From Brachycybe producta (taxonomy: Eukaryota; Arthropoda; Diplopoda; Playtdesmida; Andrognathidae), in NCBI GenBank assembly GCA_036925085.1, contig JAUPFP010000035.1, positions 1,416,356 to 1,480,355 on the forward strand: a DNA stretch of 64,000 nt. The letters run 5' to 3'. Below the pieces are notes generated by a model. The model saw only the letters and a program-made list of their open reading frames with translations. It made no database searches and was not told where the DNA came from. Positions within the stretch are counted from its first letter, which is position 1, and each line of letters begins with the position of its first letter. Below, in pieces: positions 42,479 through 54,565 of the stretch. The position numbers were made by a program, and so were the translations under genes.

Positions 42479-43797
42479 AATGCAAAATGATTTTATGTAG
42501 GTGCAGTAGACAACTGGTAAAAGTTGCATTTTGATTACTTCATGGCTGCAATTCACTTTTGCATTTTGCAAAGATTCACACTTTTCTAGGACAGTTCTAC
42601 TAATCAAACAATTAAACGTAGTCCTTATCAAACGACGCCATTCACCTTATTTAAGCCAAGATGTGTAGATTACATATTTAATTATTAATTTTCAGTTGCA
42701 AAACTATAAAAAACAATTTGCAAATTATTTTTTGAGTAGTTTTGCTTTTTTATGGAAATAGAAATTAAACAAAAGAATGAAGAACATGGTAGAAATTGAT
42801 CTCATTATGCAAATAATAAATATTATAGAATACATTACATGTAGGTGTAATAATAATTACTCCATATTATTGTGACGAGCCAGTTTTGCTCCTTCTTTAA
42901 TTAGAAGGAGCAAATAGAGCTATTGTTGGCTCTTGCTCGCTTTTTTTGGTGAGTACCCAGCCTGGTTATAGGAGGCCATATATCGACACTAAAGTAGTAG
43001 TTGTACTTCGTATAACCAGGCCCAATGTCAATTAAAAAAAATAAAAAAATAACCAAAATGAAAACTAGAAAACTTACCAGAAATGCAGTAAATCATTAAT
43101 TTTTCTTTATATAATTCAAAAGCGAACTAACAGGTCATTTAGCTAACAAAAGACGAATACAACAAATGTGTAAAAATGATGCAATTTCCACAATTATTCA
43201 ATGATGCTTTTCTGATGCTGTTTTTGATGATAGAAGTCACTTAAAATCCAAATAGAGCAAGGGTCGCACTACGTCCTTTCAGGATGACGTCATCTTTGAT
43301 ACATTCTTTTACAATGTGTATACATTTTTCGTACCTTTGCTCCTCAAGGTCAATATTTATTGAAGAAATCCCAACAAAGCAATTATGCAAACGTTTTTTC
43401 CTATCTTGCTGTCTGCCGTTCTGAGCAAAAAAAAATCCTTGTTTCTGGTTTATTTTATAAATATTATTTATAAATTTTTAATTTCAAGTGAAATCTATTC
43501 ATTATGATAAACTTAATTTTTTTCAAAAATCTTAGAATACCTGTCGCTCGCCAAATTCAGTATACTAGATCTTGTTGGAAAGATCTTGTCGAGATGAGTA
43601 CGAAATATATATGCAATGTTTTTGGAGCAAACCACAAACATGCACAAAAGCGCGTGTAAAAGTTTAAATTTAGATAGGTCTATAGCAGTTTGAAATATTT
43701 TTTGTTGCTATGTTAACATGGTTGCTGAATAACCTAATCATTCATAACTAAAATCAAGTGATTCTTACAGACCGAAAGGGGGGCAGCCTCCAAAATC
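42479..43797. other. Spacer with small inverted repeats
   Basis: TTTGCTCCTTCT (42885-42896) pairs perfectly with AGAAGGAGCAAA (42903-42914). GCCTGGTTATA (about 42960) is mirrored by TATAACCAGGC (about 43011). The two may belong to one small element. No gene seen. Confidence 0.5.
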
Positions 43798-44014
43798 ACA
43801 AGCAATTAGAAAACGGGACGAACAGAAGTTGGCTCCGCCCTTTTTATGACGAACGCAACTTCTAATTTGTTGGTTATGTAGTCTGACGTCATATGCTCCG
43901 CCCTTTTCAACGTCAAACCACACAACAAACCAATTATAAGTTGCCGTACAATATAACGTTTGTCATAAAACGGGCGGAGCCAACGTCTGTTCATCCCGTT
44001 TTCTAATTGCCTGT
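43798..44014. mobile_element. MULE-like foldback MITE (copy F)
   Basis: ACAAGCAATTAGAAAACGGG to CCCGTTTTCTAATTGCCTGT with ~85-bp inverted arms including GTTGGCTCCGCCC and GGGCGGAGCCAAC. No convincing flanking duplication. A 62-codon minus-strand frame is a by-product of the arms. Confidence 0.85.
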
Positions 44015-44988
44015 CTGCAAGGCTAATTAACCTCGCCCATCCTAACCTAGGTTAACCTATCCCATTCATGCAATATACAGAGAACAAAAAACTTAACATT
44101 TCATAGAACGCCATGCACATTCTAAATTTTGCACGCGTTTTTGCACTTTTTGGTATTTGTTTCATAAAGGATTTGCATATTCGTACTCAGTTCGGCAAGA
44201 TAAATAACACCTCGTGCCCTGTGCAGTATTAAAATACAAGTATATGTGACTTATGGTACACCGACTGCCTTAATATTGAATGCCCTTGTCATTATCTGAT
44301 ACAGCAATGCATTGGTTATCATTGATAACACATCCTAATTGACTCATAAACGGCAGTATGTATTCTTAAGCCTAGTACACACCAGGATGCTTTGTTGCGA
44401 TACATTGTTGTGGGGCTTCTGATACAATGTTGCGGTTCAGAATCGCAACTGACTCGATTCAGACGAGCAACACTGTTCCGTGTTCACACTTATAATCAGT
44501 TTCTTTCCATCCGTCTGGCTTTCACCATGTCATTATCACCAGTGGAAGAGCCTTTTCAAAATGTGCTTACACTGTCATTGATCATGAGGGGTGAATAAAA
44601 TACAAACGGTTGTGGGCACTGGGCACACAAGCTGTTCTCAGCGGAGAATACATTCAGTTCACCCTGAAATTAAGAGATGGCGCAGGAGTTCAAAATAAAA
44701 AAAAACACAATTTAGTAGTGAATTTATACAGAAGATCCTCAAGTAGTTTTAACAGTATTTTAAACGCCTAGTCTTTAATAATTAATAGCAAACTTGAGCT
44801 CTTGAGTCTTTGTTTATGTTTCTAAAAGCGTCCACACTATGAAATGTTTTGCAACAATGTTAAAATTTGTTCCATTTCGATGAGAGTCAAGAAACATGAA
44901 TCTGAGCTGACACGATTCAGCCCCGAAACATTTCAACACTGTGGCGGGTCTGAACTGACGCGATTCAGACCTCGCAACAAAGGTTCAC
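44015..44988. other. Spacer with decayed repeat
   Basis: No gene. Words such as CTGACTCGATTCAGAC (44451-44466), CTGACACGATTCAG and CTGACGCGATTCAGACC recur here, together with TTGCGA/TTGCAACAA blocks, suggesting a decayed element of about 600 bp (44370-44990). Confidence 0.4.
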
Positions 44989-44996
44989 CCTTTAGA

Positions 44997-45289
44997 CATA
45001 GGCGTAAATTAAGGAGCGCGCGGGGTGGCGGCCGCCACCCCCAAAAAACTAAATTAACTTTCTTTTTTTAAAAATTACTTCTAATTTGTTGTAATAAAAA
45101 CAGGATACAAGTTCACACATTTGTTACCAAGTGATCTGTCCTCAGAAGTCTGTTGGGCCCTCCTGAGTTCATTTCAGTTCTTTCATCATTCCAAAAATGC
45201 AATGCAATACTAGGTTTTTTTTTGTTCTTGGTCTCTCAACAATTGCCACCCCACTTTTCAATCCCAATTTACGCCTATGTCTTTAGAAG
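44997..45289. mobile_element. hAT-like MITE with near-perfect 8-bp duplication
   Basis: Ends CATAGGCGTAAATTAAGG and AATTTACGCCTATG are inverted. Flanks CCTTTAGA and TCTTTAGA differ by one base. Just inside the left end, 45022-45041 is a perfect 20-bp palindrome centred on GGCCGCC-type sequence (GGGGTGGCGG then its complement). Non-coding. Confidence 0.7.
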
Positions 45290-46400
45290 CTCTCAATTTC
45301 CTATCATGCCTCTACTACTGCTATAATTGTAGGGTTTCCCTTATGCACTCAATAATTATATTAATTACCAGTTAATGTAATCAACAGAAGCCACCTTCCA
45401 TAACTATGCAAAAGACAAATTGACCACGTCTCTTGTTACGTGAAAACTGTGGAGTCTCCAGGCTCTTAAGTGAGGTACGACTAAGAGCCCTGGCACACAC
45501 GCGTCTTTTGAAAGTCTTTTTGGCGATAAAATGAAGTCAAAGGTTGCTGTGCTGTTGTCATGATAGTCCAGTAGCATGGTGAGTTGATTGTGCACTTTGT
45601 GATGAAAGCACCAAATTTGGCAGATATGAAGAACTATGTAAAAGACTTAATTTTCGATATGGAGGCACTTCGGCATGACGCCATTTTGGCGGCCATCTTG
45701 GAAAATGATTGACCTTCGTCTTTCCTTAATATCTTGGAAACCACACGCCCAATTGATGTGCAGATTGTATCTAAATATGTATGACAATACACTGCACATA
45801 TTTTATGTCATACATAATTAACATACAACGTCCAAATTTTTAGATATGATGACTTTTTTGGAGAACTTAATTAAAAAATTGTGTATTTTTCTTTATATTA
45901 TCTTAAGCAGTACAAATGCATGATTTTAACATTACATGTAACTTCAAGACACATTCATTGGCCAATTATTTCCTGAGTTACAGCAATTTTAGTAATGCTG
46001 TATCAAGAGAATGTAACATTTGAATGAACATGTGGAACCTATCCTATGCTGCGTTAGCTAGCATTTTACATGCACAAAAATTTATTTCATAGAAGTCTCT
46101 TTATTTGCTGTTGATTGGTTAGTATTTCAACTTAATTTATCTAATCTGGGCATAGGCTATCTGCCATATTCTTGGCCATATTGAGAAATTGCTGACTCAA
46201 TATGTTCAGACATAAAACTCCAATTTATGTGCACATTGTCTTGAAATATGCATGACATGCTAATGTACATATTTGATGTGATACATAATTAACTTGAATC
46301 ATCCAGATTTTTAAGTATAATCACTTTTTTGAGACCTTTATTAAAACATAGTGTATTTAGATACAGTACAGATAAAAAACATTTTGTTTTGTTTATTACA

Positions 46401-46630
46401 GCACCAATGGCTGAATGGAGATAGCATCAGCTTATCATGCTTAGGGTCCGGTTTCAAATCCTGACCTATTAATTGTTGTGTTTGTGTTTCATAATTTCTC
46501 AGTCAATGCAGAGTTAATGTTAGGTAGCCAATCATAAAACACATTCTGCCAAATCTGACTCATATGTTACACCTTTCATCATCATCATTTAACATCCCCA
46601 CCCAGTGTGGGATGTGGTCCAGGAAAAAAA
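46401..46630 (+). repeat. tRNA-derived SINE-like sequence
   Basis: TGGCTGAATGG (46408-46418) fits a pol III A box and GGTTTCAAATCC (46450-46461) a B box with one extra base. A body follows (TTCTCAGTCAATGCAGAGTT) and an A-rich end near 46622. Its partner is inverted at 47535-47762. Confidence 0.5.
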
Positions 46631-47534
46631 GGAGACATTAATGCAAACTACTTAAAATATTACATTTTCATTATGTTATACTGTTAAACATGTACATTAA
46701 GTCAGTGCACTGGGCACAACAATAACACACTGCAGTGTACTTTAGCTCAGCACTTCAGCATGCATATTGAGTGTGGACACTGATACCTTATTAGGTATTT
46801 TTGCAGTTACAGCAGTCCAAAGATACAAATAATTCAAATTATCTATAGCGTTTGTGGCCTGAAATAATTTACAATATTGTGCCACTTATAATAAAGCACC
46901 TTTGTTTGGAAAAGAAAAAAACACTGGCCTTACATATATTTTTTGAATTTGAATTTGAACTTACTGTATCTGACAATTCTGGCATTTGCTTGACATGGAA
47001 AAAGTAGTACCCCTTTTCTTAAACACATTTTTACTCAATCTTAACTCTGCAAGAGCTGCTTCTTTTGATTAAAACCTCAACATCATGCAAATGTTATTTT
47101 CATTTATGATAGAACAAGCAGATGTTTTGATATAAATTAAGCAAGAAAGGTCTTTTCAATAAAGTTGTAGGCCTACTCTGGAAAACATACAACCATCACA
47201 TGCTGCATTTTTCCAAGTTGGATTTGTCTGGGCTTATGCAATGCATCTAGAACCTACAATACAATTTCTTCTTCAGTGCAGATGGAATCTAAAACAGACT
47301 ATATGATCCAAACTGGACCACTTTTCCAGAAGTGAGCAAACACATCTATGAACTCATCCACATCAGTTGCAAAACAATCTGCATTTGTCACAAATGTATA
47401 TGTTGACATGCTGAGCTAACATTCATTGCAGTGTGTCCTTGTGGTTGTCAGTGCACTGGCATACTGTATTTGCTTAACTGTGACATAACAAAAAATTTAA
47501 TTTCTTAAATACCATTTGTAATAATTTGTTTTAT

Positions 47535-47762
47535 GGGCCACATCCTGCACCATGCAGGGGTCAGTCAAATGATGAATAATAAAAAATGAGACATAAGTCG
47601 GATTTGACAAAATGTGTTTTACAACTGGCTGCCCTACTGAACATTAACTCTACAATGATTGAGAAATTATGAAAGAAACAACAACCATACCTAGACCGAG
47701 ATTCGAAAATAGGACCCCCAGCACCACAAGCAGAGGCAGTCTTCATTCAGTTACTGGGGCTT
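47535..47762 (-). repeat. Inverted partner of the SINE-like sequence
   Basis: On the minus strand it reads TTTCGAATCTCGG (degenerate B box), then TTCTCAATCATTGTAGAGTT and AAAACACATTTTGTCAAATC, matching the body at 46401-46630. Both lie at comparable places in the large inverted duplication, so the SINE probably predates it. Confidence 0.45.
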
Positions 47763-48982
47763 GAATAAATATAAAAAAATGTTTATAATGAATGAGGCAA
47801 GTTGCATGTGATGCTGAAGTTAACTATCTGCATTGTATCTAAAAACATACAGGAAAATACACCTACCTAACCTAACCTAAGTTCTCAAAAGAAGTAATTA
47901 TACTTCAAAATGTGGATGATTTAGGCTAATCATGTATCACATCAAATATGTTAATTAGCATGTCGTGCATATTTTAAGACAATGTGCACTAGTTTTATGT
48001 CCCAATATATTGAAAAAAAGTCAGCGATTTCTCAATATGGCCGAGAAAATGACAGATAACCTATACCCAGATTAGATAAATTAAGTTGAAATCCTAACCA
48101 ACCAACCTACAGATGAAGGGACTTCCATGAAATAAATTTTTGTGCATGTAAAATGCTAGCTAAAGCAGCATAGGAAAGGTTACACATGTTCATTCAAATG
48201 TTACATTTTCTTGTAAGAGGTGCCTTTACTAAAATTGCTGTAACTCAGGAAATAATAGGCCAATCACAACATTTAAATAATAACAATGTTCACAATGAAT
48301 GTGTCTTGAAGTTACATGTAATATTAAAATCAAGCACCTGTACTGCTTAGGATAATATAAAGCGAAATACACAATTTTTAATGAAGTTCTCCAAAAACGT
48401 CAATGTGGAAGTTTTATGTTAATTATGTATGACATGAAATATGTGCGGTGTACTGTCATACATATTTAGAGACAATCCGCACATCAATTGGGCTTGTGGT
48501 TCCCAAGATATTAAGAAAAAACAAAAGTCAGCCATTTTCTAAGATGGCCGCCAAAATGGCGTCATGCCGAAGTGCCTCCATATCTGAAATGAAGTCTTTT
48601 ACATGGTTCTTCACATCTGCCAAGTTTGGTGCTTTTATCACAATGTGCACAATTCACCCCTTTTTTATGCACCAAGTTACTGGACTAAATGTATTTTCTA
48701 TGAAAAGACGCCAAAGAGTTGACTTTTGAGAGACTTTTCAGACACTGTGGTGTTTTGAAAGTCGCCTGCCTGCAAAGAAAAAAAAAACGATGTCGCTGGT
48801 TGCAGGATTGAACACCTTCCGGAAACAGAAGTTAGAAATTGTTTTGAACTCACCTGTGTGCCAAGGTTGGCATCTTTCCATAAAAAATACATTACGACGA
48901 CAGCCCCGCGACCTTCAATTTCATTTCGGTCGCCAAAACGTCTTTCAAAAGTCGCCTGTCTGCCAAGGCCTTAAGTCTCTAA

Positions 48983-49560
48983 AGGTGTCCGAAACAAAAA
49001 TTTATTAAACAGGACCACGATATGGAGTGTTGAACTTTTCTACCACTCGTCTCTGAGACAACAGTCATCTTCCCGACTCCATATAGAACTTCTCAACCAC
49101 AAATAAAGATAATCTCTGTTCGCTCATCTGTTGTCAACGAGATAGTTCAATATCGATCTACAAAGAAAAACTATTAAGTTCAGTTCTTACTTATTGCTAT
49201 AAATCAGGAAGGACTTTTCACCTTTTGAGTCTTGACAATTGTTGCAAAAATTTCTCCAAGGCTTCTAAAGGCCCTAAATTCCCTACAAGGTGTCCGAAAC
49301 AAAATTTGCTCAACAGGACCACGATAGTAAGTGTTGAACTTTTCTACCACTTATCTCTGAGACAACAGTCATCTTCCCGACTCCATAGAGAACTTCTCGA
49401 CCACAAATAAAGATAATCTCTGTTCGTTCCTTCGTTGTCAACGACATGGTTCAATATCGACCTGCAAAGAAAAAAAATCCTAAGTTTTTACTTATTGCTA
49501 TAAATCAGGACTTTTCACCCTTGAGTCCTGACAATTGCTGCATATCTTCTCCAAGACCTT
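48983..49560 (+). repeat. Two-copy direct repeat, period ~305 bp
   Basis: GGTGTCCGAAACAAAA begins copies at 48984 and 49289. Both continue through AACAGGACCACGATA, CTGAGACAACAGTCATCTTC, CACAAATAAAGATAATCTCT and TTGCTATAAATCAGGA. Each contains AATAAA. Origin unknown; could be a terminal repeat of a larger element. Confidence 0.8.
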
Positions 49561-51059
49561 CGTGGAATCACGTTTTTTCTTCGTCAACCATTTAAAAGTG
49601 TAATGGCTCAATTAAATACTAGAAGACGAATGGCGCGTTCATGCGAATCAGGAAAACGTAACGCTACTATGACGTGAAACGAAACCTTTTATATTTGCAG
49701 TCCACAATGTGTAATGCTTGCTGCAAAGGCGTTCCTCTATTCCAATACAATATATGAATACACAAAACCTTGGAGAAAAAAAACACAAAACAAAATGAAA
49801 ATATGTTCAATGTACCATGCAAGCCCATTCATATTAGAAGTTTTTTCTAATATTTTTTTTAAATAAACAAAATAATAATATTTTAAAAAATAATCACCTT
49901 TAATCTGTGACATCCTGTTTGAAAAATAACCAAAATTATTTAAACAAAATAAACAAAAGATATGATTCTAAAATATATAGAATTTATTTTTCTATGAGCC
50001 AGGTTATCATATGTTTGATTTATGATTGTTACATCATACTTTTCGACAACAAAAAAAAACATTCTTGCAAATTTCAATAAAAAGCATTTTAAGGACAAAT
50101 TTATCTTATCTGTATTTGGTACAAATGAAATTGATTAAATTTATCCAGATTTATCAGAATATATGAATAGCCTCATTTGCTAAGAGTAGATTAAACATAC
50201 AAACGGGTTTTCTGCAAGTAATTATAAGGTTAAATACGAACTATCAATTCTAGCTTGTCAATTCCCTCTTATTAAATCCTGGATTGTCTAAAAATGTCCA
50301 TACAATAGATGTTCAAGCCATTTCCGTCCATTTTTCTTTTCAAAGTGCAAGCGTTCAAAGCTTGTTTTCTTTTTCTTTTCAACTAATTGCTCACGTTCTC
50401 ATCATTGCAAAGCATTGCGATTTGAACAAATGCGTATGCTGTCTCGCTACAACGGTTGTCAACCGGCGCGACACAACCATCCAGTTCAACCCAAAAATTG
50501 AAGTGAAAACCTGGTCAAAAAATTGTTCAAGTCAAGATGGAAGAGCAATAAAAATTGAATTTAATTAAAAGAATCGACCTCATACATGATGAAATTTGAC
50601 ATTGAAAAGCCAGGATGGACAAGCCAGAATTGATTGTGTGTACTCAGCCAAAAAAAATTGTTGATAAAAAAATTTAAGATTGCAAAACTTTTGAAAAAGC
50701 AACCAAAAAATCAAAATTTGTTAGATACAAGAATAATACGTGAATATCCTAAAGAAATCAAAGTAATTTCACGAATAAGCCCCACCTCATACTATAAAGC
50801 AGTGCTTAAATTAAATAAATCTAAACGTTTAAATTACGACACAAGTTAAAATTATAGTGAATGTTGATTTTTTTTAGTTCAGAGTTGTTAAAGCTTAGAG
50901 CTCTTTGCTTTAAAGAATGCAGTATATTTTTTTTTTAAAACTTAATTATGCCAATTTGAAAATAATTTTCATTAAAAAACTAGAAAAAAATTGATAAATT
51001 TTTAAACATTCCAAACACTTTTTATGGCAGTTTTAAAATAATATTTTTTTAAGCAGACA
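49561..51059. other. AT-rich spacer, no gene seen
   Basis: Open frames of 71-94 codons (50284-50568 and 50634-50849) have no domain and a composition like the background. No gene called. Confidence 0.45.
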
Positions 51060-51065
51060 TTTATT
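51060..51065 (-). terminator. Possible poly(A) signal of the PTB-domain gene
   Basis: AATAAA on the minus strand, about 210 nt past the stop codon at 51277. The flanking minus-strand sequence is T-rich. Confidence 0.35.
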
Positions 51066-51276
51066 AATAAAACTTATTTTTAAATTTTAATAAAATGATT
51101 TTTCCAGGTATTGTCATGATTCATAAAAATTTCTTAACCACATTTACGAGCAATTTCAGTTTCTAACAAAACTTTGAATTTGTTTCTTGCGGCTACTTAA
51201 TGAGCCATCTTAATTGCAGAAAAAAAAAGCAAAACCTCACAGGTTAATTTATATATTGATGTCAAACAAATCCTTC

Positions 51277-52152
51277 TCAAACTTCGGAATCATCTTCAGG
51301 TTGCAGTTGCTCATCTTCTCGTAGTTCTTCAGCAGTCCTTAAATCGATAGCAAACTTCTTTGGCTTGCTTTTTAATTCTTTTGCCTTTACACTCTCTGAA
51401 AAAATGGCAAAAGCACTTGCTAGAGAAATCGTTAGTTGTCTCGCAGTTTGTCGACTGTCGCAGACAAACGCATGACATTGAAACGGATGTGTCTCATGGA
51501 TATTGTTAGTTTCACAGACAGTTATCATTGCAAAAACGCGAGTATAGACCAAATCCTGCACACCGTAAGAAATCATATGAATAGGAAACAATCCATTCTC
51601 GTAGTTTTCGTTCTTGTTTTGCGGCATACCAGTAATGTCCACTCCTTCTTCGGACACAACCAACTTCAAGTAGGGTAAAGTGACACCTGTTTTTAGTTTG
51701 CGTGCCTCGGTCACCAAATAATCCACTGGTTTTCTTGTATGTTTTATACCCCACAATCCAGAGGCATCGCATTTTCCCAAGTATTTAACTGTAAATATTT
51801 GAGGCAAACTGGTGTCACCTAAAATTTCTTCTTTTTCCTTACCAGAAGTTTCATTTTTTGACGAAACAAAATTTCCTTCAGAGAACCGCACGTTGGTTTT
51901 CATTTCTGTTTTTTCGACTTGTAATAAATTTTCATTCCCTTTTTCAGAATTTTCATACTTATTCAAAAGTGGAAAGTTCTCGAATTTAGAATGTTTTTTG
52001 TTATTGTTGTTATAGGTGCTGGTCGCATCTTCCGAAACATCTCCTTGTTGTTGGTACAAATAACCTGTGGCCACATCTGTTCTGCTTGATCCCTTAACAC
52101 CACCACCACCACCACCAACAATGCCACAGTGGCCTTTCAAGTCTTCACTCAT
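51277..52152 (-). CDS. PTB/PID-domain adaptor protein, single exon
   Basis: 291 aa, starting GGGAAATGAGTG on the minus strand with a stop before it and ending DDSEV-TGA. Residues 1-118 are low complexity: six glycines near residue 13-18, then Asn/Lys/Glu-rich. 119-255 is a phosphotyrosine-binding (PID) fold: FTVKYLGKCDASGLWG at the first strand, PYLKLVVSEEGVDITG, IHMISYGVQDLVYTRVFAMI and FQCHAFVCDSRQTARQL, ending in the C-terminal helix ASAFAIFSES. The tail is acidic. Such domains bind NPxY-type receptor tails; overall shape recalls PID1- or FAM43-like small adaptors, but I cannot assign an orthologue. Expected in the cytoplasm. No introns visible; upstream non-coding exons may exist. GC content is higher than around it, as expected for a real gene. 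Confidence 0.85.
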   Translation of the reverse strand: MSEDLKGHCGIVGGGGGGVKGSSRTDVATGYLYQQQGDVSEDATSTYNNNNKKHSKFENFPLLNKYENSEKGNENLLQVEKTEMKTNVRFSEGNFVSSKNETSGKEKEEILGDTSLPQIFTVKYLGKCDASGLWGIKHTRKPVDYLVTEARKLKTGVTLPYLKLVVSEEGVDITGMPQNKNENYENGLFPIHMISYGVQDLVYTRVFAMITVCETNNIHETHPFQCHAFVCDSRQTARQLTISLASAFAIFSESVKAKELKSKPKKFAIDLRTAEELREDEQLQPEDDSEV

Positions 52153-53969
52153 TTCCCGCCTTATGCTTCAGTGACTACCGGAAGAATAAAGAAGAACGAA
52201 AAACATAAACAAAAGGAAACTGGCCGGAAATTGTTAGCTTTGTATTATGGCTTATTCAAATCAACATTTTTTTTGTCTTCTTCTTTCTAACAGCTGCATA
52301 TTTTCTATGCTTCAAAATTTTTGAATAAGAAAATTACAAAAGCTTAAACAAGTCAGTAGCCAACATTATAACAATTTTTCGACAGGAAACAAACAATTAT
52401 ATGGCCTTAAGTAACATAATGAGAACTTTGAGAAGAGTAAAAAAAAAGTTTGTCTTACCTATTGTTATAAAATTATATGAGTGTACACACCTATATGGGT
52501 GATGTAACCCTTTATGATTGTGCACGGGCTTTAAGTCTATTAGCACGTTAATATTAAAAAAGAGTTTCGTATATTTTAACTGTTTTTTTTTAAGAATGAA
52601 GTCATTCAAGATATTATTCGAAGAATCGAGTACCTTTTTTGTGGCGTAAGAACTATCGAGTCTAAAAACTAATCAATTTTTTTGTCAGTTTTTGGTGGTG
52701 CACTTTGATCAAGTTGTGCTAATGCATCATTGATAAAGCAATCTCACACAATTTAACACAAAAAAAAACCAAGGTAATCTTTTTTTTCATCTACAATAAA
52801 AAAAGGTAATAATGAGTGACACACACACATTACGTACTTGCAAGCATTCTTCAAGACCGTAATCATTGTTTTATAAGTTAAACTAACAGAAAAATCACAT
52901 GAACTCTTTCTTATAAAAGTCATCTTCAAGAAACAAAAAAAAAAACAATTTTTATCTGTAGTCCTTTCAAGTGACATACAGAACCAAATGAATATTGTGC
53001 ATGCACGACTACATGACTTATGTGAAAATGACAATCACAGAAACAATAAGATATGCTTGTGAACAATAAAGTACCACCACCACAATAGACTATATTGCTC
53101 AAATATATTCCGTATGGATAATCATAACAATGAATGCATAATGCATACAATTTTTCACTGTGGGTGGGTGACATTGGATTTCCAAATGAACTCTAAGGTT
53201 CAAATTAAAGAATGAAACTTGACATTTGAACCTCAAAAGTTGAACCCTCTGAATAAGGTTCCAACACAAAAAAATCTGTCCAAGGGTACTCAGTCAAATC
53301 ATTTCTTTAAATCTTGAAACCCCATTTAGAGAGTTTAAAAGTAGGAGTTCGAGTGCTAATTTTATGCCTAGATCAGGCTAGATGCTTGTTTAATTTTACG
53401 GCAACATGTGGCTCTCGAGCTGATTGCATACAATTGTGGAGAATTATGATTTCAACTGAATTGAGTTAAATGTGGGAGGATAAGTCACTAAATACACTGT
53501 AGAATATTGGGTCTCCAAATCTTGTAAAGGCTACGAAAGGCTATACATGTAGAAGCAACCTTACCACCACTAATTTTACGGTTAAGTTTACGAGTTACTT
53601 AAGTTATATGAATTAGTGAAGTGATAAGAGGGATGCAGCATTGGATTTGATAGATAATGACAAGGCCAATCTATATTTGGTGTGTTCCAGCTGGGACGAT
53701 TCTAACTGTGAGGGCGCTAAGGGTTAGTGGTGGAGGCCAGCAGTGACATGAACGTACTAAAAAAGAATAAACAAACAAATGGTTAAATAGTATAAAGCCT
53801 ATGCCTCCACCTCCAACCCTTGGCGTCGTTCCACCTCGATACGGCGCTAAATTTATCCATTCAAGGCTACTGATCGGTTTATCGTAAGCCGGGAGCAGTA
53901 AGTTAGGCAGACTTGACCAGACAGCATAACACTAAAATTTTCAAAGAAACCCTTTTATCGATAAACTGG
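52153..53969. other. Intergenic DNA with one inverted repeat
   Basis: No gene. GGCGCTAAGGGTTAGTGG… (53713-53737) is imperfectly mirrored by …CTCCAACCCTTGGCG (53803-53825) across 65 bp. 53225-53270 holds the inverted GTTGAACCCTCTGAATAAGG repeat also seen at 40812. The upstream part presumably includes the PTB gene's promoter, but no clear element is visible. Confidence 0.4.
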
Positions 53970-54565
53970 TGTGACGGGGTGTTATTTCACTTACCTTTTT
54001 ATCAAAATGGAACGTTCCTTTTATCTATACTCACCCTGTACTCGCTGAGATGGATAACTTTATCCATCTCTCTTTCTATGTCTCTTCTCTCTTTTGCGTC
54101 CGCGCGAGAGTAATCTATGTTGTCATTTCCGAGAGATTGGAACTTTCTGGAACTTCATGTTTGGAGGCGTCCCCGTAGAATAGGGGCGTGGCCAAACATG
54201 AAGGTATAAAAAGGCGCAATTTTCGAATCTCGCGGTTCTTTCTCACTTATATGACTCTCTGTGCAGACGCTCTATAAGCCGTCTGCTTTCTCATTCACTT
54301 TCGGAATTGCCGAAATTGAATATCGAAAGGATCGCTTTTCTATTATTCATCGCAAGTGTATTATAATCGTCATCCATCCTATGTTCACTTTCCTTCTCGT
54401 TTGTTTGTGGAATAAATATTTCATTTATTCCACATTTAGTTACTTCATTTTTCCATTTTAGTTACTTCATTTTTCCAACAACGATCGGCCATTTTATTGA
54501 GTTGCCTCTCATGCTCGGTTGTGACATTTATCTGAGCCCCTAAACTGAAACCCCGTACTGTCACA
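53970..54565 (+). repeat. Solitary LTR, 596 bp
   Basis: Begins TGTGACGGGGT and ends ACCCCGTACTGTCACA, so TGTGAC/GTCACA are perfect inverted ends. TATAAAAA is at 54205-54212 and AATAAA at 54413-54418. CTTCATGTTTGG (54153-54164) is mirrored by CCAAACATGAAG (54192-54203), ending one base before the TATA box. A 21-bp TTTAGTTACTTCATTTTTCC-type unit is duplicated near 54435-54478. No internal sequence and no clear target duplication. Confidence 0.75.

Larger units (their letters stand above)
45482..48974. mobile_element. 3.5-kb inverted duplication (foldback element)
   Basis: AAGAGCCCTGGCACACACGC and CTTTTGAAAGTCTTTTTGGCG (in part) at the left mirror GCCAAAACGTCTTTCAAAAG and TGTCTGCCAAGGCCTTAAG at the right. 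Inward, TATGGAGGCACTTCGGCATG and CGCCATTTTGGCGGCCATCT (45659 on) mirror AGATGGCCGCCAAAATGGCG at 48542. Matching continues to about 46790 and 47390, with a spacer of some 600 bp. Arms are visibly diverged with indels, so it is old. It contains SINE-like sequences in both arms and no protein-coding gene. Confidence 0.75.

Noticed and set aside
43806..43994. 62-codon minus-strand ORF
   Set aside because: Lies wholly within a palindromic MITE and is a by-product of its arms.
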